64,000 bases of DNA from Pedobacter sp. MR2016-24. GTDB lineage: Bacteria > Bacteroidota > Bacteroidia > Sphingobacteriales > Sphingobacteriaceae. The stretch lies in the NCBI RefSeq assembly GCF_026239655.1, contig NZ_JAPIVO010000002.1, forward strand, positions 1-64,000. The letters run 5' to 3'. A model generated the notes under the pieces. That model made no database searches and had not been told where the DNA came from. It saw only the letters and a program-made list of their open reading frames with translations. The translations under genes and the position numbers were made by a program. Below are positions 1 to 9,781 of the stretch, piece after piece; positions within the stretch are counted from its first letter, which is position 1, and the number at the start of each line of letters is the position of its first letter.

Positions 1-160
1 TGCCAAATCTTAAAGAAAGCCTTACAGGAAACTGTGAGGCTTTTCTTGTATACAGACATTTCATATTGGTTATTCTTTATTTTGCTTTTCACTCGTCATT
101 GTTTTCTGACAAAATCCGCCATAAATTACTGTCAGAAAGTCTTTTTGAGAAAAAATTGGT

Positions 161-168
161 TATCTTTG
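161..168 (+). promoter_or_regulatory. -7 promoter element of the acyl-ACP desaturase gene
   Basis: TATCTTTG matches the Bacteroidota sigma-factor -7 consensus TAnnTTTG. It ends 23 bases before the chosen ATG at 192. No convincing -33 TTG element is seen at the usual spacing. Confidence 0.55.
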
Positions 169-191
169 TAACTAAATTAACATACACACAA

Positions 192-1172
192 ATGAGTTTT
201 TTTGCAGAAAAAAGAAGGGAAGTGATGCTTCATATCGAGCAGTATATGCTTGAAATGATGGATACTTACTTAAAACCGATTGATACAAATTGGCAACCAA
301 CTGATTTCTTGCCTGTGTCTACAAGTGATACTTTTTTTCAGGATATCAAATCTTTGCGTGAAACTGCAAATGATCTTTCATATGATCTTGTTGCCGTTTT
401 GATAGGCGATACAATTACGGAAGAAGCTTTACCTACCTATGAGTCATGGTTGAGCATGGTTGAAGGTGTCAGCCGTAAAGAAGAAGGTGGCTGGATGAGA
501 TGGAACCGTCACTGGACAGCTGAGGAAAACAGGCATGGAGATCTATTAAATAAATACCTTTATTTATCCGGCCGGGTTGATATGCGTCAGATGGAGATTT
601 CTACGCAATATCTGATCGCTGATGGTTTTGATATCGGTACCGGTCACGATCCATACCGTAACTTTATATACACCAGTTTCCAGGAACTGGCTACAAACAT
701 TTCTCACCGTAGAGTAGCATCGTTGGCAAAAAAAGACGGCGATACTTTATTATCCAGAATATGTGGTGTGATTGCTTCTGATGAGGCAAGACATGCTAAG
801 GCTTACAAAGATTTTATGTCTAAAATATTTGAGGTAGATCCAAATGAAGCATTGATTGCTTTTGAAGATATGATGCGTAAAAAGATTGTAATGCCAGCTC
901 ACTTCTTAAGAGAGATGGGGCTAAAAATGGGACAAACTTTTGGTCACTTCACTGATGCAGCTCAACGTTTGGGTGTATATACTGCGGTGGACTATGTAGA
1001 GATCATGCAACAACTGATTGAGGAATGGAAATTGGATGGAATGCGTGATTTAAACGAAGCAGGAGAACAAGCGCGCGACTATATAATGGCTTTACCTAAT
1101 AGACTTTTACGTGTTGCTGAAAGAATGAAAACGCCAACGATGGATTATAAATTCAGCTGGATTCACGCATAA
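192..1172 (+). CDS. Acyl-[acyl-carrier-protein] desaturase, ferritin-like di-iron enzyme
   Basis: Soluble di-iron desaturase of the stearoyl-ACP desaturase family (FA_desaturase_2), expected to put a double bond into acyl-ACP using O2 and reduced ferredoxin. The two EXXH iron motifs are visible as EENRHG near residue 111 and DEARH near residue 197, and the 326-residue length suits the family. An in-frame start at 66 exists, but it would place the TATCTTTG promoter inside the gene and add 42 residues unlike the family. The ATG at 192 is therefore preferred. The gene is single and faces the IcmF gene across a bidirectional terminator. Confidence 0.9.
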   Translation: MSFFAEKRREVMLHIEQYMLEMMDTYLKPIDTNWQPTDFLPVSTSDTFFQDIKSLRETANDLSYDLVAVLIGDTITEEALPTYESWLSMVEGVSRKEEGGWMRWNRHWTAEENRHGDLLNKYLYLSGRVDMRQMEISTQYLIADGFDIGTGHDPYRNFIYTSFQELATNISHRRVASLAKKDGDTLLSRICGVIASDEARHAKAYKDFMSKIFEVDPNEALIAFEDMMRKKIVMPAHFLREMGLKMGQTFGHFTDAAQRLGVYTAVDYVEIMQQLIEEWKLDGMRDLNEAGEQARDYIMALPNRLLRVAERMKTPTMDYKFSWIHA

Positions 1173-1190
1173 TATTATCTATTATGTAAC

Positions 1191-1228
1191 AGAAAAGGCA
1201 ATCAGATCTGATTCCGATTGCCTTTTCT
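1191..1228. terminator. Bidirectional terminator between desaturase and icmF
   Basis: A perfect 13-bp inverted repeat (1191-1203 with 1216-1228) and a 12-base loop lie between two convergent genes. The A-rich left and T-rich right arm ends let it work in both directions. Confidence 0.8.
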
Positions 1229-1252
1229 GTGATATAGTATTCCCGGTTCAAC

Positions 1253-4200
1253 TTACATATTTCTCCTGTACTGCCCGCCTACTTCATAGAGGGCTTTTGA
1301 TATCTGACCCAGGGAGCAAAATTTACAGGCTTCCATGAGTTCCTCAAATGTATTTCCACCTTTTATTGCTGTTAGTTGCAGCTGTTCCAATACTTTAGTT
1401 GTCTTGTCTTTATTGAGTTGCTTAAAGGCTTCCAATGCCGATATCTGATATTGTTTCTCCTGCTCAGTTGCGCGTATAATTTCACCAGGAACAACGGTTG
1501 GAGATCCTTTTTTATTAAGGAAAGTATTTACACCGACGATTGGATATTCTCCTGAATGCTTTAAGGTTTCGTAGTATAGGCTTTCTTCCTGGATCTTGCC
1601 GCGCTGATACATGGTTTCCATCGCACCCAAAACTCCGCCTCTGTCATTTATTCTTTTGAATTCTGTTAACACGGCTTCCTCTACAAGATCAGTGAGGTCT
1701 TCAATAATAAATGCACCTTGTAAAGGATTTTCATTTTTAGCCAGTCCAAGTTCTCTGTTGATAATCAGCTGTATGGCCATAGCCCTTCTGACAGATTCTT
1801 CTGTAGGTGTAGTAATCGCTTCGTCGTATGCGTTTGTATGTAATGAATTGCAATTATCATATATCGCATATAAAGCCTGCAAGGTTGTCCGGATGTCATT
1901 GAAATCAATTTCTTGTGCATGAAGAGATCTGCCGGAGGTCTGGATATGATATTTAAGCTTCTGTGACCGCTCATTTCCCTTATACTTATTCTTGATCGCT
2001 TTGGCCCATATTCTTCTGGCTACGCGGCCTATTACCGCATATTCAGGATCAATTCCGTTGGAAAAGAAGAAAGAAAGATTAGGTGCGAAGTCATCTATGT
2101 GCATACCCCTGCTAAGATAGTATTCTACAAAGGTGAATCCGTTGCTGAGCGTGAAGGCCAGCTGTGATATAGGGTTTGCTCCTGCTTCTGCGATGTGATA
2201 ACCTGAGATAGATACAGAATAGAAATTACGTACTTTTTCATCGATAAAGTATTTTTGAATATCGCCCATCATTCGTAATGCAAACTCTGTGGAGAAGATG
2301 CAGGTATTCTGAGCCTGGTCTTCTTTCAGAATATCTGCCTGCACTGTACCGCGGACAGAACTGATCGCGTATGCGCGGATCGTTGCGTATATATCGACTG
2401 GTAAAACCTGATCACCAGTTACACCCAGCAGCATTAATCCAAGGCCGTTGTTGCCAGCAGGCAGTTCTCCGCTATATGTAGGTCGCGGCTGACCAGCGCT
2501 ATCAAATATCGCTTTGATCTTTAGTTCCGTTTCTTCGATGAGACCATTTGCTATAATATACTTTTCACATTGCTGATCAATCGCCACGTTCATGAAAAAG
2601 CCCAAAAGCATTGGGGCCGGACCATTTATAGTCATAGAAACAGAAGTAGCGGCAGCACAAAGATCAAAGCCTGAGTAGAGTTTCTTTGCGTCATCTAAAG
2701 TAGCAATGCTTACTCCCGAATTGCCTATTTTTCCGTAAATATCTGGCCGGGTATGCGGATCCTCACCATATAGGGTTACAGAATCAAATGCAGTTGATAA
2801 ACGATGTGCAGGCTGACCTAAAGAAACGTAATGGAATCTTTTATTTGTACGCTCTGGTCCGCCTTCTCCCGCAAACATTCTGGTAGGATCTTCTCCATCA
2901 CGTTTTAAAGGGAATACGCCTGCAGCATAGGGAAACTCCCCGGGTACATTTTCAGTTAGCAGCCACTTGAGTATATCGCCCCAGTCCTGATATCTTGGCA
3001 GGGAAACTTTCGGGATTTTAAGTCGGGAAAGGGATTCGTAGAATAGCGGCTGTTTTATTTCTTTATCCCTTACTTTATAACTAAAAAACTCTTGTTTATA
3101 TTTTTCAGTTGTCACCGGCCATTCTCTCAGGAGTCGTCTGCAGTGGCCGTCCAGCTGTTCATCCAAATGATTATACATTTCTGTAAGTGAGTTCATCAAT
3201 TCAGGATTTTTATCCGAAATTTCAATTACACCTTTCAGTTGATATAATTTGCGTGCCGTGATTGTCTGCCGATTCACCCAGTCATTGTAAGTCTGACTTG
3301 CTTCGGCTATTTCAGCAAGATACCTGATTCTGTCTGGCGGAATAATATAGATTTTCTCTGACTGATCCAAGGTCATCAATAACTGCGCTTCAAATTTCAC
3401 ACCGGTCTTCTGCTGAATTTGAGTCATCAGTGCAGTAAACAGATTATTCATACCCGGATCATTGAACTGTGAAGCCATAGTACCGAATGCCGGTATATCT
3501 TCATCGCGGGCATCGAATAAATTGTGGTTCCTTTTGTATTGTTTTCTTACGTCGCGTAAAGCATCAAGGGCACCACGTTTATCAAACTTATTGATGGCTA
3601 CCAGATCTGCAAAATCCAGCATATCTATTTTTTCCAGTTGTGTGGCCGCACCAAACTCGGGAGTCATCACATATAAAGATACGTCACAATGTTCTGTGAT
3701 CTCGGTGTCTGACTGACCTATACCCGAAGTTTCAACTATTATAAGGTCGTAGCCGGCAGCTTTACAAATATCGATACTCTCCTGTACATTTTTTGACAGG
3801 GCCAGGTTAGCCTGCCTGGTGGCCAGCGAACGCATATATATCCTTGGGTGATTAATGGCATTCATCCTTATCCGGTCGCCCAATAATGCACCACCGGTTT
3901 TCCGTTTAGAGGGGTCAATGGAGATAATCGCAAGCGTTTTATCTTTTACCTCCATCAAAAATCTGCGGACCAGCTCATCCACGAGTGATGATTTTCCCGA
4001 TCCTCCGGTACCAGTAATTCCTAAAACCGGAGCCTGGTTATTTATGGTCAGTTTCTTTAAGGCATTTACAAATCCCTGAGCAGCTTCCGGATCATTTTCA
4101 GCCACAGTAATAGCTGCTGCAATACTTTTAACTATCTTTTTAGGAATGGTTTCCAGTTCTGTAGTAATTGATTTAGTAGTAATAAAATCTGTTTGTTCCA

Positions 4201-4618
4201 GCATGTTGTTGATCATGCCCTGCAGACCCATTTTACGGCCATCATCCGGAGAATAAATTCTGGTGATTCCGTAATCTTGCAATTCTTTGATTTCCGATGG
4301 GAGGATCACACCGCCGCCGCCAGCGAAGATCTTGATATGACTGGCTCCATGCTGTTGCAGCAGGTCATACATATATTTGAAATATTCTATATGCCCTCCC
4401 TGATAGGAGGTCATCGCTATACCCTGAACGTCTTCTTGTATAGCACAATTCACTACTTCCTCTACTGAGCGGTTGTGGCCCAGGTGAATCACTTCGGCAC
4501 CGGATGATTGTAGTATGCGGCGCATTATATTGATAGTAGCGTCGTGCCCGTCAAACAGCGCCGCTGCAGTGACAAAACGTATCTTATGTTTAGGGATATA
4601 ACTTACAACTTGATCCAT
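1253..4618 (-). CDS. icmF: Fused isobutyryl-CoA mutase / G-protein chaperone (IcmF)
   Basis: B12-dependent acyl-CoA mutase carrying its own GTPase chaperone, interconverting isobutyryl-CoA and n-butyryl-CoA or related branched acyl-CoAs. Order of parts: cobalamin-binding domain (residues 1-140, DGHD at 23-26, SYQGGH near 71), MeaB-like GTPase (P-loop GTGGSGKSS near 203-211), linker, and the large mutase TIM barrel (about 550-1080). In the mutase domain AGVFPLKR has Phe where methylmalonyl-CoA mutase has the substrate Tyr, and [10 protein letters not shown] has Gln where it has Arg. Those residues mark IcmF rather than methylmalonyl-CoA mutase. The length of 1121 residues is complete for the family. 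True substrate range is inferred. Confidence 0.93.
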   Translation of the reverse strand: MDQVVSYIPKHKIRFVTAAALFDGHDATINIMRRILQSSGAEVIHLGHNRSVEEVVNCAIQEDVQGIAMTSYQGGHIEYFKYMYDLLQQHGASHIKIFAGGGGVILPSEIKELQDYGITRIYSPDDGRKMGLQGMINNMLEQTDFITTKSITTELETIPKKIVKSIAAAITVAENDPEAAQGFVNALKKLTINNQAPVLGITGTGGSGKSSLVDELVRRFLMEVKDKTLAIISIDPSKRKTGGALLGDRIRMNAINHPRIYMRSLATRQANLALSKNVQESIDICKAAGYDLIIVETSGIGQSDTEITEHCDVSLYVMTPEFGAATQLEKIDMLDFADLVAINKFDKRGALDALRDVRKQYKRNHNLFDARDEDIPAFGTMASQFNDPGMNNLFTALMTQIQQKTGVKFEAQLLMTLDQSEKIYIIPPDRIRYLAEIAEASQTYNDWVNRQTITARKLYQLKGVIEISDKNPELMNSLTEMYNHLDEQLDGHCRRLLREWPVTTEKYKQEFFSYKVRDKEIKQPLFYESLSRLKIPKVSLPRYQDWGDILKWLLTENVPGEFPYAAGVFPLKRDGEDPTRMFAGEGGPERTNKRFHYVSLGQPAHRLSTAFDSVTLYGEDPHTRPDIYGKIGNSGVSIATLDDAKKLYSGFDLCAAATSVSMTINGPAPMLLGFFMNVAIDQQCEKYIIANGLIEETELKIKAIFDSAGQPRPTYSGELPAGNNGLGLMLLGVTGDQVLPVDIYATIRAYAISSVRGTVQADILKEDQAQNTCIFSTEFALRMMGDIQKYFIDEKVRNFYSVSISGYHIAEAGANPISQLAFTLSNGFTFVEYYLSRGMHIDDFAPNLSFFFSNGIDPEYAVIGRVARRIWAKAIKNKYKGNERSQKLKYHIQTSGRSLHAQEIDFNDIRTTLQALYAIYDNCNSLHTNAYDEAITTPTEESVRRAMAIQLIINRELGLAKNENPLQGAFIIEDLTDLVEEAVLTEFKRINDRGGVLGAMETMYQRGKIQEESLYYETLKHSGEYPIVGVNTFLNKKGSPTVVPGEIIRATEQEKQYQISALEAFKQLNKDKTTKVLEQLQLTAIKGGNTFEELMEACKFCSLGQISKALYEVGGQYRRNM

Positions 4619-4640
4619 AGAAAGAATTATATTTGGTATA

Positions 4641-4648
4641 CAAAGTTA
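4641..4648 (-). promoter_or_regulatory. -7 promoter element of icmF
   Basis: TAACTTTG on the minus strand (consensus TAnnTTTG), 22 bases before the icmF ATG. No clear -33 element. Confidence 0.5.
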
Positions 4649-4696
4649 ACAAAATCTCATTAGCACTGTAAACGGAGTAATTGCAATATATGTATA

Positions 4697-4740
4697 AACA
4701 AGAAATCCCCGGGAAACTGATGTTCCGGGGATTTCTTGTT
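4697..4740. terminator. Terminator downstream of pafA
   Basis: A perfect 16-bp inverted repeat (4697-4712 with 4725-4740) with a 12-base loop. The core is GC-rich and the ends are A/T-rich. It lies between the pafA stop and the icmF promoter, so it separates two tandem minus-strand genes. Confidence 0.8.
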
Positions 4741-4754
4741 CGGTTAAAACTGAT

Positions 4755-6422
4755 TTATTGATGTGTCAGCTCAGTAATGGGTTCGCCTACATTTCCGCTG
4801 GGCATTTGAATATGAAGTAAAGCAGCAATAGTTGGAGCGATATCTGTCATATGATGTGTTTTATTAGTTTTTCCGGGTTTTACATTCCATCCCATAAATA
4901 CCAATGGAATATGCGCATCATAAGGATTCCAGTTACCGTGCGTTGTACCGGTTTTGCCTCCATTGAACCAATTAGGCTGCAGGATATAATAAATATCACC
5001 GCTAAGACGCGCATTATAGCCATTTGTGATCATTTCTTTCTGAATTGCAGGAAGAGTACTTTCAGCGATTCTTGATAAGTCTACTGCATCTGCAAAACCA
5101 TCGATTGTTCTCAGGTAATCTATAGCTGCAGATTTCATTGCTGTGAAATCAAGTTTTGCCAGATCAGGATTATTATGGTCAAAAATGATTTGATTATTCA
5201 TGGTCATCATAACCGGTTTTTTGATTTTGAACTTGCTTTCTAAATTGCTGTTCAGACCAGTTACGACTGCCTTGTCATCAACTACTCCGGCATGCATTTT
5301 ATTCTCAGTCATATAACCTGGTACATGAGCAGCACCATGATCAGCCGATAAAAATACAAGATAGTTTCCTTTACCAACTGTTTTGTCCAGATAGCTGAAG
5401 AAGTCAGCAATATCCTTGTCCAGTCTCAGGTAAGTATCTTCCGCTTCAATGGAATTAGGACCATACTGGTGACCAATATAATCTGTCGATGAACAGCTAA
5501 CGGCAAGGAAATCGGTAATATTATCTTTACCCAAGCTTTCAGCTTCAACAGCTTTTTTTGCCAGATCTAAGGTGATCGTGTTACCATAAGGCGTACTTCT
5601 GATCATATCATAGTTTTTTCCGGCATAAAGTTTTAATGGATGTGGAAACACTGGTGCTTCCTCGCCTCTGGTTTTTCCTTCATAGGGTTTATTATCTGAT
5701 GTGCTTTCAGTGTAAGTATTGATTGGATACAAGGTATTCCAGTTCTGGTCATAATATTTATCGGCCATTTTTAGCTTATTATAATTCTGCATCCAAGTTG
5801 GAAGTTCATTCATATAATAGGTACTGGTAATCCAGTCACCTGTTTGTCCATCATACCAATAAGCTCCTGTTGGAGTATGACCTGCAGGTAAAATTGAACC
5901 ACGGTCTTTCAGTGAGATTCCGATAACCTTTCCCTTAAAATTAGTGGCGATCCTCAACTCATCTGTAATTGTAGTGCTCAGCAAGTTTTTAGGAGACATC
6001 TTTCCGGCAGGGGTGGAGGATCCGACACCTGTCACTGTAGAGTCTTCGGCACAGTAAACACCTTTTTTTAATTGCGGATCGTACCAGTCATTGCCGATAA
6101 TTCCTGTAATTGCCGGGATCGAACCTGTGTAGATGCAAGTGTGTCCCACAGCAGTATAAGTCGGTGTATAAGGGATATACGTATTTTCTACAGAGAAACC
6201 TTCATTGATCATCCGCTTGAAACCACCTTCCGCATATCTGTCGTAATAACGGTACAAATAATCCCATCTCATTTGGTCGACAACCAGTCCGACAACCAGT
6301 TTTGGACGGCTCACTGTTGCTGGATAAGCTGAGGCAGTCGTTGAACTCTTTGATTTTTTTTGAGCGTTTGTAACACTACATAAGCAGCAGAGTGCCGCAA
6401 ACAACAAATAGTTTTTCTTCAT
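4755..6422 (-). CDS. pafA: Secreted alkaline phosphatase, PafA type
   Basis: Periplasmic phosphomonoesterase of the alkaline phosphatase superfamily, PafA subgroup, releasing phosphate from organic phosphoesters. A Sec signal peptide covers about residues 1-20. Catalytic and zinc-binding features are visible: D49 in VVDQMRWD, the likely nucleophile T90 in PTYTAVGHT, the K/R pair in SLKDRG, Asp and His in STDYIGHQ, DH in SADHGAAH, and the late His in GTTHGNWNPYD. The length of 555 residues is typical. PafA enzymes are known in Bacteroidota as phosphate-insensitive and often constitutive. No Pho-box is visible upstream. Confidence 0.9.
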   Translation of the reverse strand: MKKNYLLFAALCCLCSVTNAQKKSKSSTTASAYPATVSRPKLVVGLVVDQMRWDYLYRYYDRYAEGGFKRMINEGFSVENTYIPYTPTYTAVGHTCIYTGSIPAITGIIGNDWYDPQLKKGVYCAEDSTVTGVGSSTPAGKMSPKNLLSTTITDELRIATNFKGKVIGISLKDRGSILPAGHTPTGAYWYDGQTGDWITSTYYMNELPTWMQNYNKLKMADKYYDQNWNTLYPINTYTESTSDNKPYEGKTRGEEAPVFPHPLKLYAGKNYDMIRSTPYGNTITLDLAKKAVEAESLGKDNITDFLAVSCSSTDYIGHQYGPNSIEAEDTYLRLDKDIADFFSYLDKTVGKGNYLVFLSADHGAAHVPGYMTENKMHAGVVDDKAVVTGLNSNLESKFKIKKPVMMTMNNQIIFDHNNPDLAKLDFTAMKSAAIDYLRTIDGFADAVDLSRIAESTLPAIQKEMITNGYNARLSGDIYYILQPNWFNGGKTGTTHGNWNPYDAHIPLVFMGWNVKPGKTNKTHHMTDIAPTIAALLHIQMPSGNVGEPITELTHQ

Positions 6423-6525
6423 CAGAATATAATTGTATTTAAGGATATTAAAGCCATCACAAGCTTATATCTTAAGTATATCATCCTTAAGCTCATGATG
6501 TTTTATCATTATGTGTTAAGCTTGG

Positions 6526-6533
6526 CAAAGATA
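6526..6533 (-). promoter_or_regulatory. Candidate -7 element of pafA
   Basis: TATCTTTG on the minus strand, between folC and pafA. It would give a 5' leader of roughly 100 bases. Confidence 0.4.
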
Positions 6534-6567
6534 CCTTTCGCTGGTAAAGTTAATGTTAAGAAAAGCC

Positions 6568-7854
6568 TTAAAGTGCTTCTGCAACAACAAAGGTACTTCC
6601 GCCTATAAAAATCAGATCGTTCGGATCAGCATTTGCTTTTGCATTTCCGATAGCTTCAGCAACAGATCCAAAAATATTGCCCTTTAAATTGAATGCTTTA
6701 GCCTGTCCGGATAGTTCTTCAGCTGACATTGCCCTTTCGAGATCAGGCTGACAAAAGTAATAAGTGGCCGATGCAGGCAACAATTGAAGTACAGTGGTGA
6801 TATCTTTATCTTTCAGCATACCGATTACAATATGTAATTGGTCATGAGGTGTAGCATTGATATTTTCCATCACTTCTTTGATGCCGGCAACGTTATGTCC
6901 TGTATCGCAAATTATAAGTGGATGTTCGCTTAAAATATCCCATCTTCCACGCAATCCCGTCAGTCCCTTGGTATTCGCTATAGCCGATGTAATTGCCTCA
7001 TCCGTAATTTCAAATCCAATCTTATTCAGGAGAATAACGGATTGTATCACGGTAAGGATATTTTTCAGCTGATATGACCCTGTTAGATCCAGTCGCAGTT
7101 CAGGATATAGTAGGCTATGCTCCTGATATACTGAGGTAATCAGAAATGTATCTTTTCTAAAAGTATCGGAAACATGCAGCAAATCACTGGCAAAGATGAT
7201 AGCACTATTGGTCTCTGCAGCCTTGTCTACAAAAACAGTGGTGGTCTCTGCTTGCCGTTCCCCAATCACAACAGGTATCTGATTCTTGATGATACCTGCT
7301 TTTTCATAAGCAATTTCAGGAATAGTATTCCCCAATAAATTGGTATGATCGAGACTGATATTGGTGATTACGGATAATTCCGGTGTGATGATATTTGTTG
7401 AATCCAGCCGACCGCCCAGTCCTGTTTCAATTACAGCAATATCTACTTTTTCCTTCGCAAAGTAGTCGAATGCAAGGCCTACGGTCACTTCAAAAAAAGA
7501 CGGGCTGATATCTTCTATGAGTTCTTTTTCCTGTGCTACAAAATCAGTCACGAATGATTCCGGGATCATTTCACCATTGATCCTGATCCGTTCTCTGAAA
7601 TCTTTAAGGTGAGGAGAGGTATAGAGTCCCGTTTTGTAACCAGCTTTTTGTAAAACTGCCGCCAGCATATGTGAAGTAGAGCCTTTGCCATTAGTACCGG
7701 CAATATGGATCGTCTTAAATTTGTGCTGAGGATTTCCAAGATGTTCACACAAGGCAATGGTATTGTGTAAATCTTTTTTAATCGCGGCAGCGCCGATACG
7801 GGTAAACATTGGAAGTCTGCTGTACAGGTATTCCAGAGTTTCTGAATAAGTCAA
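6568..7854 (-). CDS. folC: Bifunctional folylpolyglutamate / dihydrofolate synthase
   Basis: Mur-ligase family enzyme adding L-glutamate to dihydropteroate or folates with ATP in the cytoplasm. The family P-loop GTNGKGST is at residues 53-60, followed by SPHLKDFRERI. The second Mur-ligase motif region (ETGLGGRLDSTN) and the C-terminal glutamate-ligase domain are present. The length of 428 residues is full. It is the last gene of the envelope operon, three bases after the tonB-like stop, so its expression is probably tied to those genes although its job is folate metabolism. Confidence 0.93.
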   Translation of the reverse strand: MTYSETLEYLYSRLPMFTRIGAAAIKKDLHNTIALCEHLGNPQHKFKTIHIAGTNGKGSTSHMLAAVLQKAGYKTGLYTSPHLKDFRERIRINGEMIPESFVTDFVAQEKELIEDISPSFFEVTVGLAFDYFAKEKVDIAVIETGLGGRLDSTNIITPELSVITNISLDHTNLLGNTIPEIAYEKAGIIKNQIPVVIGERQAETTTVFVDKAAETNSAIIFASDLLHVSDTFRKDTFLITSVYQEHSLLYPELRLDLTGSYQLKNILTVIQSVILLNKIGFEITDEAITSAIANTKGLTGLRGRWDILSEHPLIICDTGHNVAGIKEVMENINATPHDQLHIVIGMLKDKDITTVLQLLPASATYYFCQPDLERAMSAEELSGQAKAFNLKGNIFGSVAEAIGNAKANADPNDLIFIGGSTFVVAEAL

Positions 7855-7856
7855 TT

Positions 7857-8669
7857 TTATTTCACTTTAAAATTAAATACCACTACGCCAACCTGGAAAT
7901 CCGGAGCTGAATCCGACTGATTTAGTCGCGCCCCCATTACGGCAGCTTTACATTTTGCCCAAAGGTCAAGATCCTGTAAAGTAGTGCCTTTCACGCCAGG
8001 AACAGCATCCACAACGATACCCTGTTTATTAATTGATATCCTTACGGCGATTTTACCTGTTTTCTGTCCGTCATCCTGCGGTGTAACCAGGTTAGTAAAA
8101 CGTCTTAAGGCGATAGGTGTAGTTCCAAAACCAGATCCACCTTCACCATAATTATTTGCCAGCGGGTCGCCATTTACTGATCCCTGATTACCAGGTGTAG
8201 TTCCTGTACCATCCCCGCCGCCGGTTCCCTTATTGGATTTTCCTTTATACAGGGCATTCTGATTGATAGCTGGCTTAGCCGGTTTATCTACAGTAGATGC
8301 CGTAGGAGTGGAGGTACTAGCTGTTTTTTTTGTGTTGATACTTACCGCTTCCTCACTGGTCTGCGTTACAATATCCTTATCCGTGCTTTGTGAAGATTTG
8401 GTGGGTGTAACCTGCTGATCAGGCACTACCTTATCCGGCGGTTGATTATTTGCATTAGGATCTGCAGAGGGTTCTTCTATGCTTGTATAATCCGTACCCA
8501 TTCCTTCTACAGATGTACCATAGTTAACCACCATGCCTCCTGTACCAAATTCCTCGACAGGCTTGAAGGTACCAATCGCAATAAAAAAGCTTAAAGCAAT
8601 AAAAATCACCATTACGGCAGTTGAGATTGCCAATGCTTTAGGATAATTATTTTCTTCTTTATAAGTCAT
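7857..8669 (-). CDS. TonB/TolA-like energy transducer
   Basis: Inner-membrane protein with a short cytoplasmic start, one transmembrane helix (about residues 12-33), a long low-complexity Pro/Thr/Ser/Gly periplasmic linker (about 40-180), and a small C-terminal domain containing GKIAVRISINKQG, which resembles TonB C-terminal beta-alpha-beta folds. Its ATG overlaps the exbD stop by one base, so it is coupled to ExbBD and should carry force from the ExbBD motor to an envelope partner. It could act as TonB for an outer-membrane receptor or as TolA. The neighbouring SPOR, barrel and TPR genes favour a dedicated envelope role. Confidence 0.8.
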   Translation of the reverse strand: MTYKEENNYPKALAISTAVMVIFIALSFFIAIGTFKPVEEFGTGGMVVNYGTSVEGMGTDYTSIEEPSADPNANNQPPDKVVPDQQVTPTKSSQSTDKDIVTQTSEEAVSINTKKTASTSTPTASTVDKPAKPAINQNALYKGKSNKGTGGGDGTGTTPGNQGSVNGDPLANNYGEGGSGFGTTPIALRRFTNLVTPQDDGQKTGKIAVRISINKQGIVVDAVPGVKGTTLQDLDLWAKCKAAVMGARLNQSDSAPDFQVGVVVFNFKVK

Positions 8670-9070
8670 TATTTTTTAGGTTCTACAGCTAAAACAACTT
8701 TAAGTTTCAATTGGTTTGCTACATCAAATACAGCCATGGTATTTTCTATAGATACACCTCTGGCTACGTATAATACTAAAGTCAGATCTGGCGACGCCTT
8801 TTGATAAGTTTCAATGCTGGCCTTCATATTTTCAAGTGTAACCTGCTGTTTCTCTACAAAATACTTCAGGTTTTCATCAATTGATACGGTTACGGTTTTT
8901 TGCGCCGATGATTGTTGTCCGGATTCAGAACGAGGAAGTAACAGTTTCACCACCTGCGGATTTACAACTGCCGAAGCAAGAAGGAAAAACAGCATCAGGA
9001 AAAACATGATATCATTCAATGCTGAAGTATGTACTTCAACTGTTCCTTTATTTCTTTTGCGTAGGTTCAT
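8669..9070 (-). CDS. exbD: ExbD/TolR-family proton-channel subunit
   Basis: Small inner-membrane protein with one N-terminal helix (about residues 18-40) and a periplasmic domain, as in ExbD and TolR. The helix carries the functional Asp in TSALNDIMFF, the proton-relay residue of the family. At 133 residues it is of normal size. Stop/start overlaps of one base link it to exbB upstream and the tonB-like gene downstream, so the three are translated together. The sequence alone does not decide between ExbD and TolR. Confidence 0.88.
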   Translation of the reverse strand: MNLRKRNKGTVEVHTSALNDIMFFLMLFFLLASAVVNPQVVKLLLPRSESGQQSSAQKTVTVSIDENLKYFVEKQQVTLENMKASIETYQKASPDLTLVLYVARGVSIENTMAVFDVANQLKLKVVLAVEPKK

Positions 9071-9780
9071 TATTTACCTGGTTCTTCTAATAGATCAATA
9101 AACTCTAAAGCGTCTGTTTCCATTCTCAGGATAATGCGTTCTACCATCGCGTTTAATACATGGTATAAAACATAGGCCATGATACCCACAATCAGTCCCG
9201 TTGCTGAGGTAATCATTTTAGTATATAAACCACCAGAGATCGTTCCTATCTCAATTGCACCTTTAACAGATACATCATGGAAGATCGTAATTACCCCGAT
9301 AATAGTACCCACGAAACCTAACATAGGAGCAATACCGGCTACAATACCTAATATACTGATATTTTTCTCCAGTTTTGATACTTCATGTTTACCTACGTTT
9401 TCTATCGCAGCTTCAATATCTTTAATTGGTCTGCCGATACGTCTTAATCCTTTTTCAAGCATACGACCCAGCGGAGAATTTGTATTTCTGCACAAAGCGA
9501 TGGCATTTTCCAGCCTGCCTTCATGAATATACTGTTTAATCTGAAGCATCAGGTTCGACTCTGATTTGGAAGCTTTACGGATAGTGATATAACGTTCCAC
9601 AAAAATAACCAGGCCGGCAAAGGCAAGCAGTGCCAATGGCACCATTACCCAACCGCCTTTAAACAGCAGGTCTATAAAATGTAATTCAGGAGGTGCAGCA
9701 GTCACAGCTTGATTAGCAACGTTAGTGGAATCAGCGAGTTGGTTTACTGTATCTGTAGCAACCTGTAGCAATGTGATCAT
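9070..9780 (-). CDS. exbB: ExbB/TolQ-family (MotA-like) motor subunit
   Basis: Polytopic inner-membrane protein of the MotA/TolQ/ExbB proton-channel family. A first membrane helix lies at about residues 40-65 and two more at about 140-165 and 180-205, with the conserved AIENVGKHEVSKLEKN and APMLGFVGTIIG stretches. With ExbD it forms the pmf-driven motor that energises the TonB-like protein encoded two genes on. It starts one base upstream of the end of the SPOR-protein gene region, within the same operon. Confidence 0.9.
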   Translation of the reverse strand: MITLLQVATDTVNQLADSTNVANQAVTAAPPELHFIDLLFKGGWVMVPLALLAFAGLVIFVERYITIRKASKSESNLMLQIKQYIHEGRLENAIALCRNTNSPLGRMLEKGLRRIGRPIKDIEAAIENVGKHEVSKLEKNISILGIVAGIAPMLGFVGTIIGVITIFHDVSVKGAIEIGTISGGLYTKMITSATGLIVGIMAYVLYHVLNAMVERIILRMETDALEFIDLLEEPGK

Positions 9781-9781
9781 A

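Noticed and set aside
66..191. N-terminal extension of the desaturase from an earlier in-frame start
   Set aside because: It overlaps the TATCTTTG promoter at 161-168 and adds 42 residues unlike the family; the ATG at 192 gives the usual protein.
7857..9780. Ordinary nutrient-uptake TonB-ExbBD set
   Set aside because: Not excluded, but the coupled SPOR, barrel and TPR genes and lack of a plug-bearing receptor fit a dedicated envelope role better.
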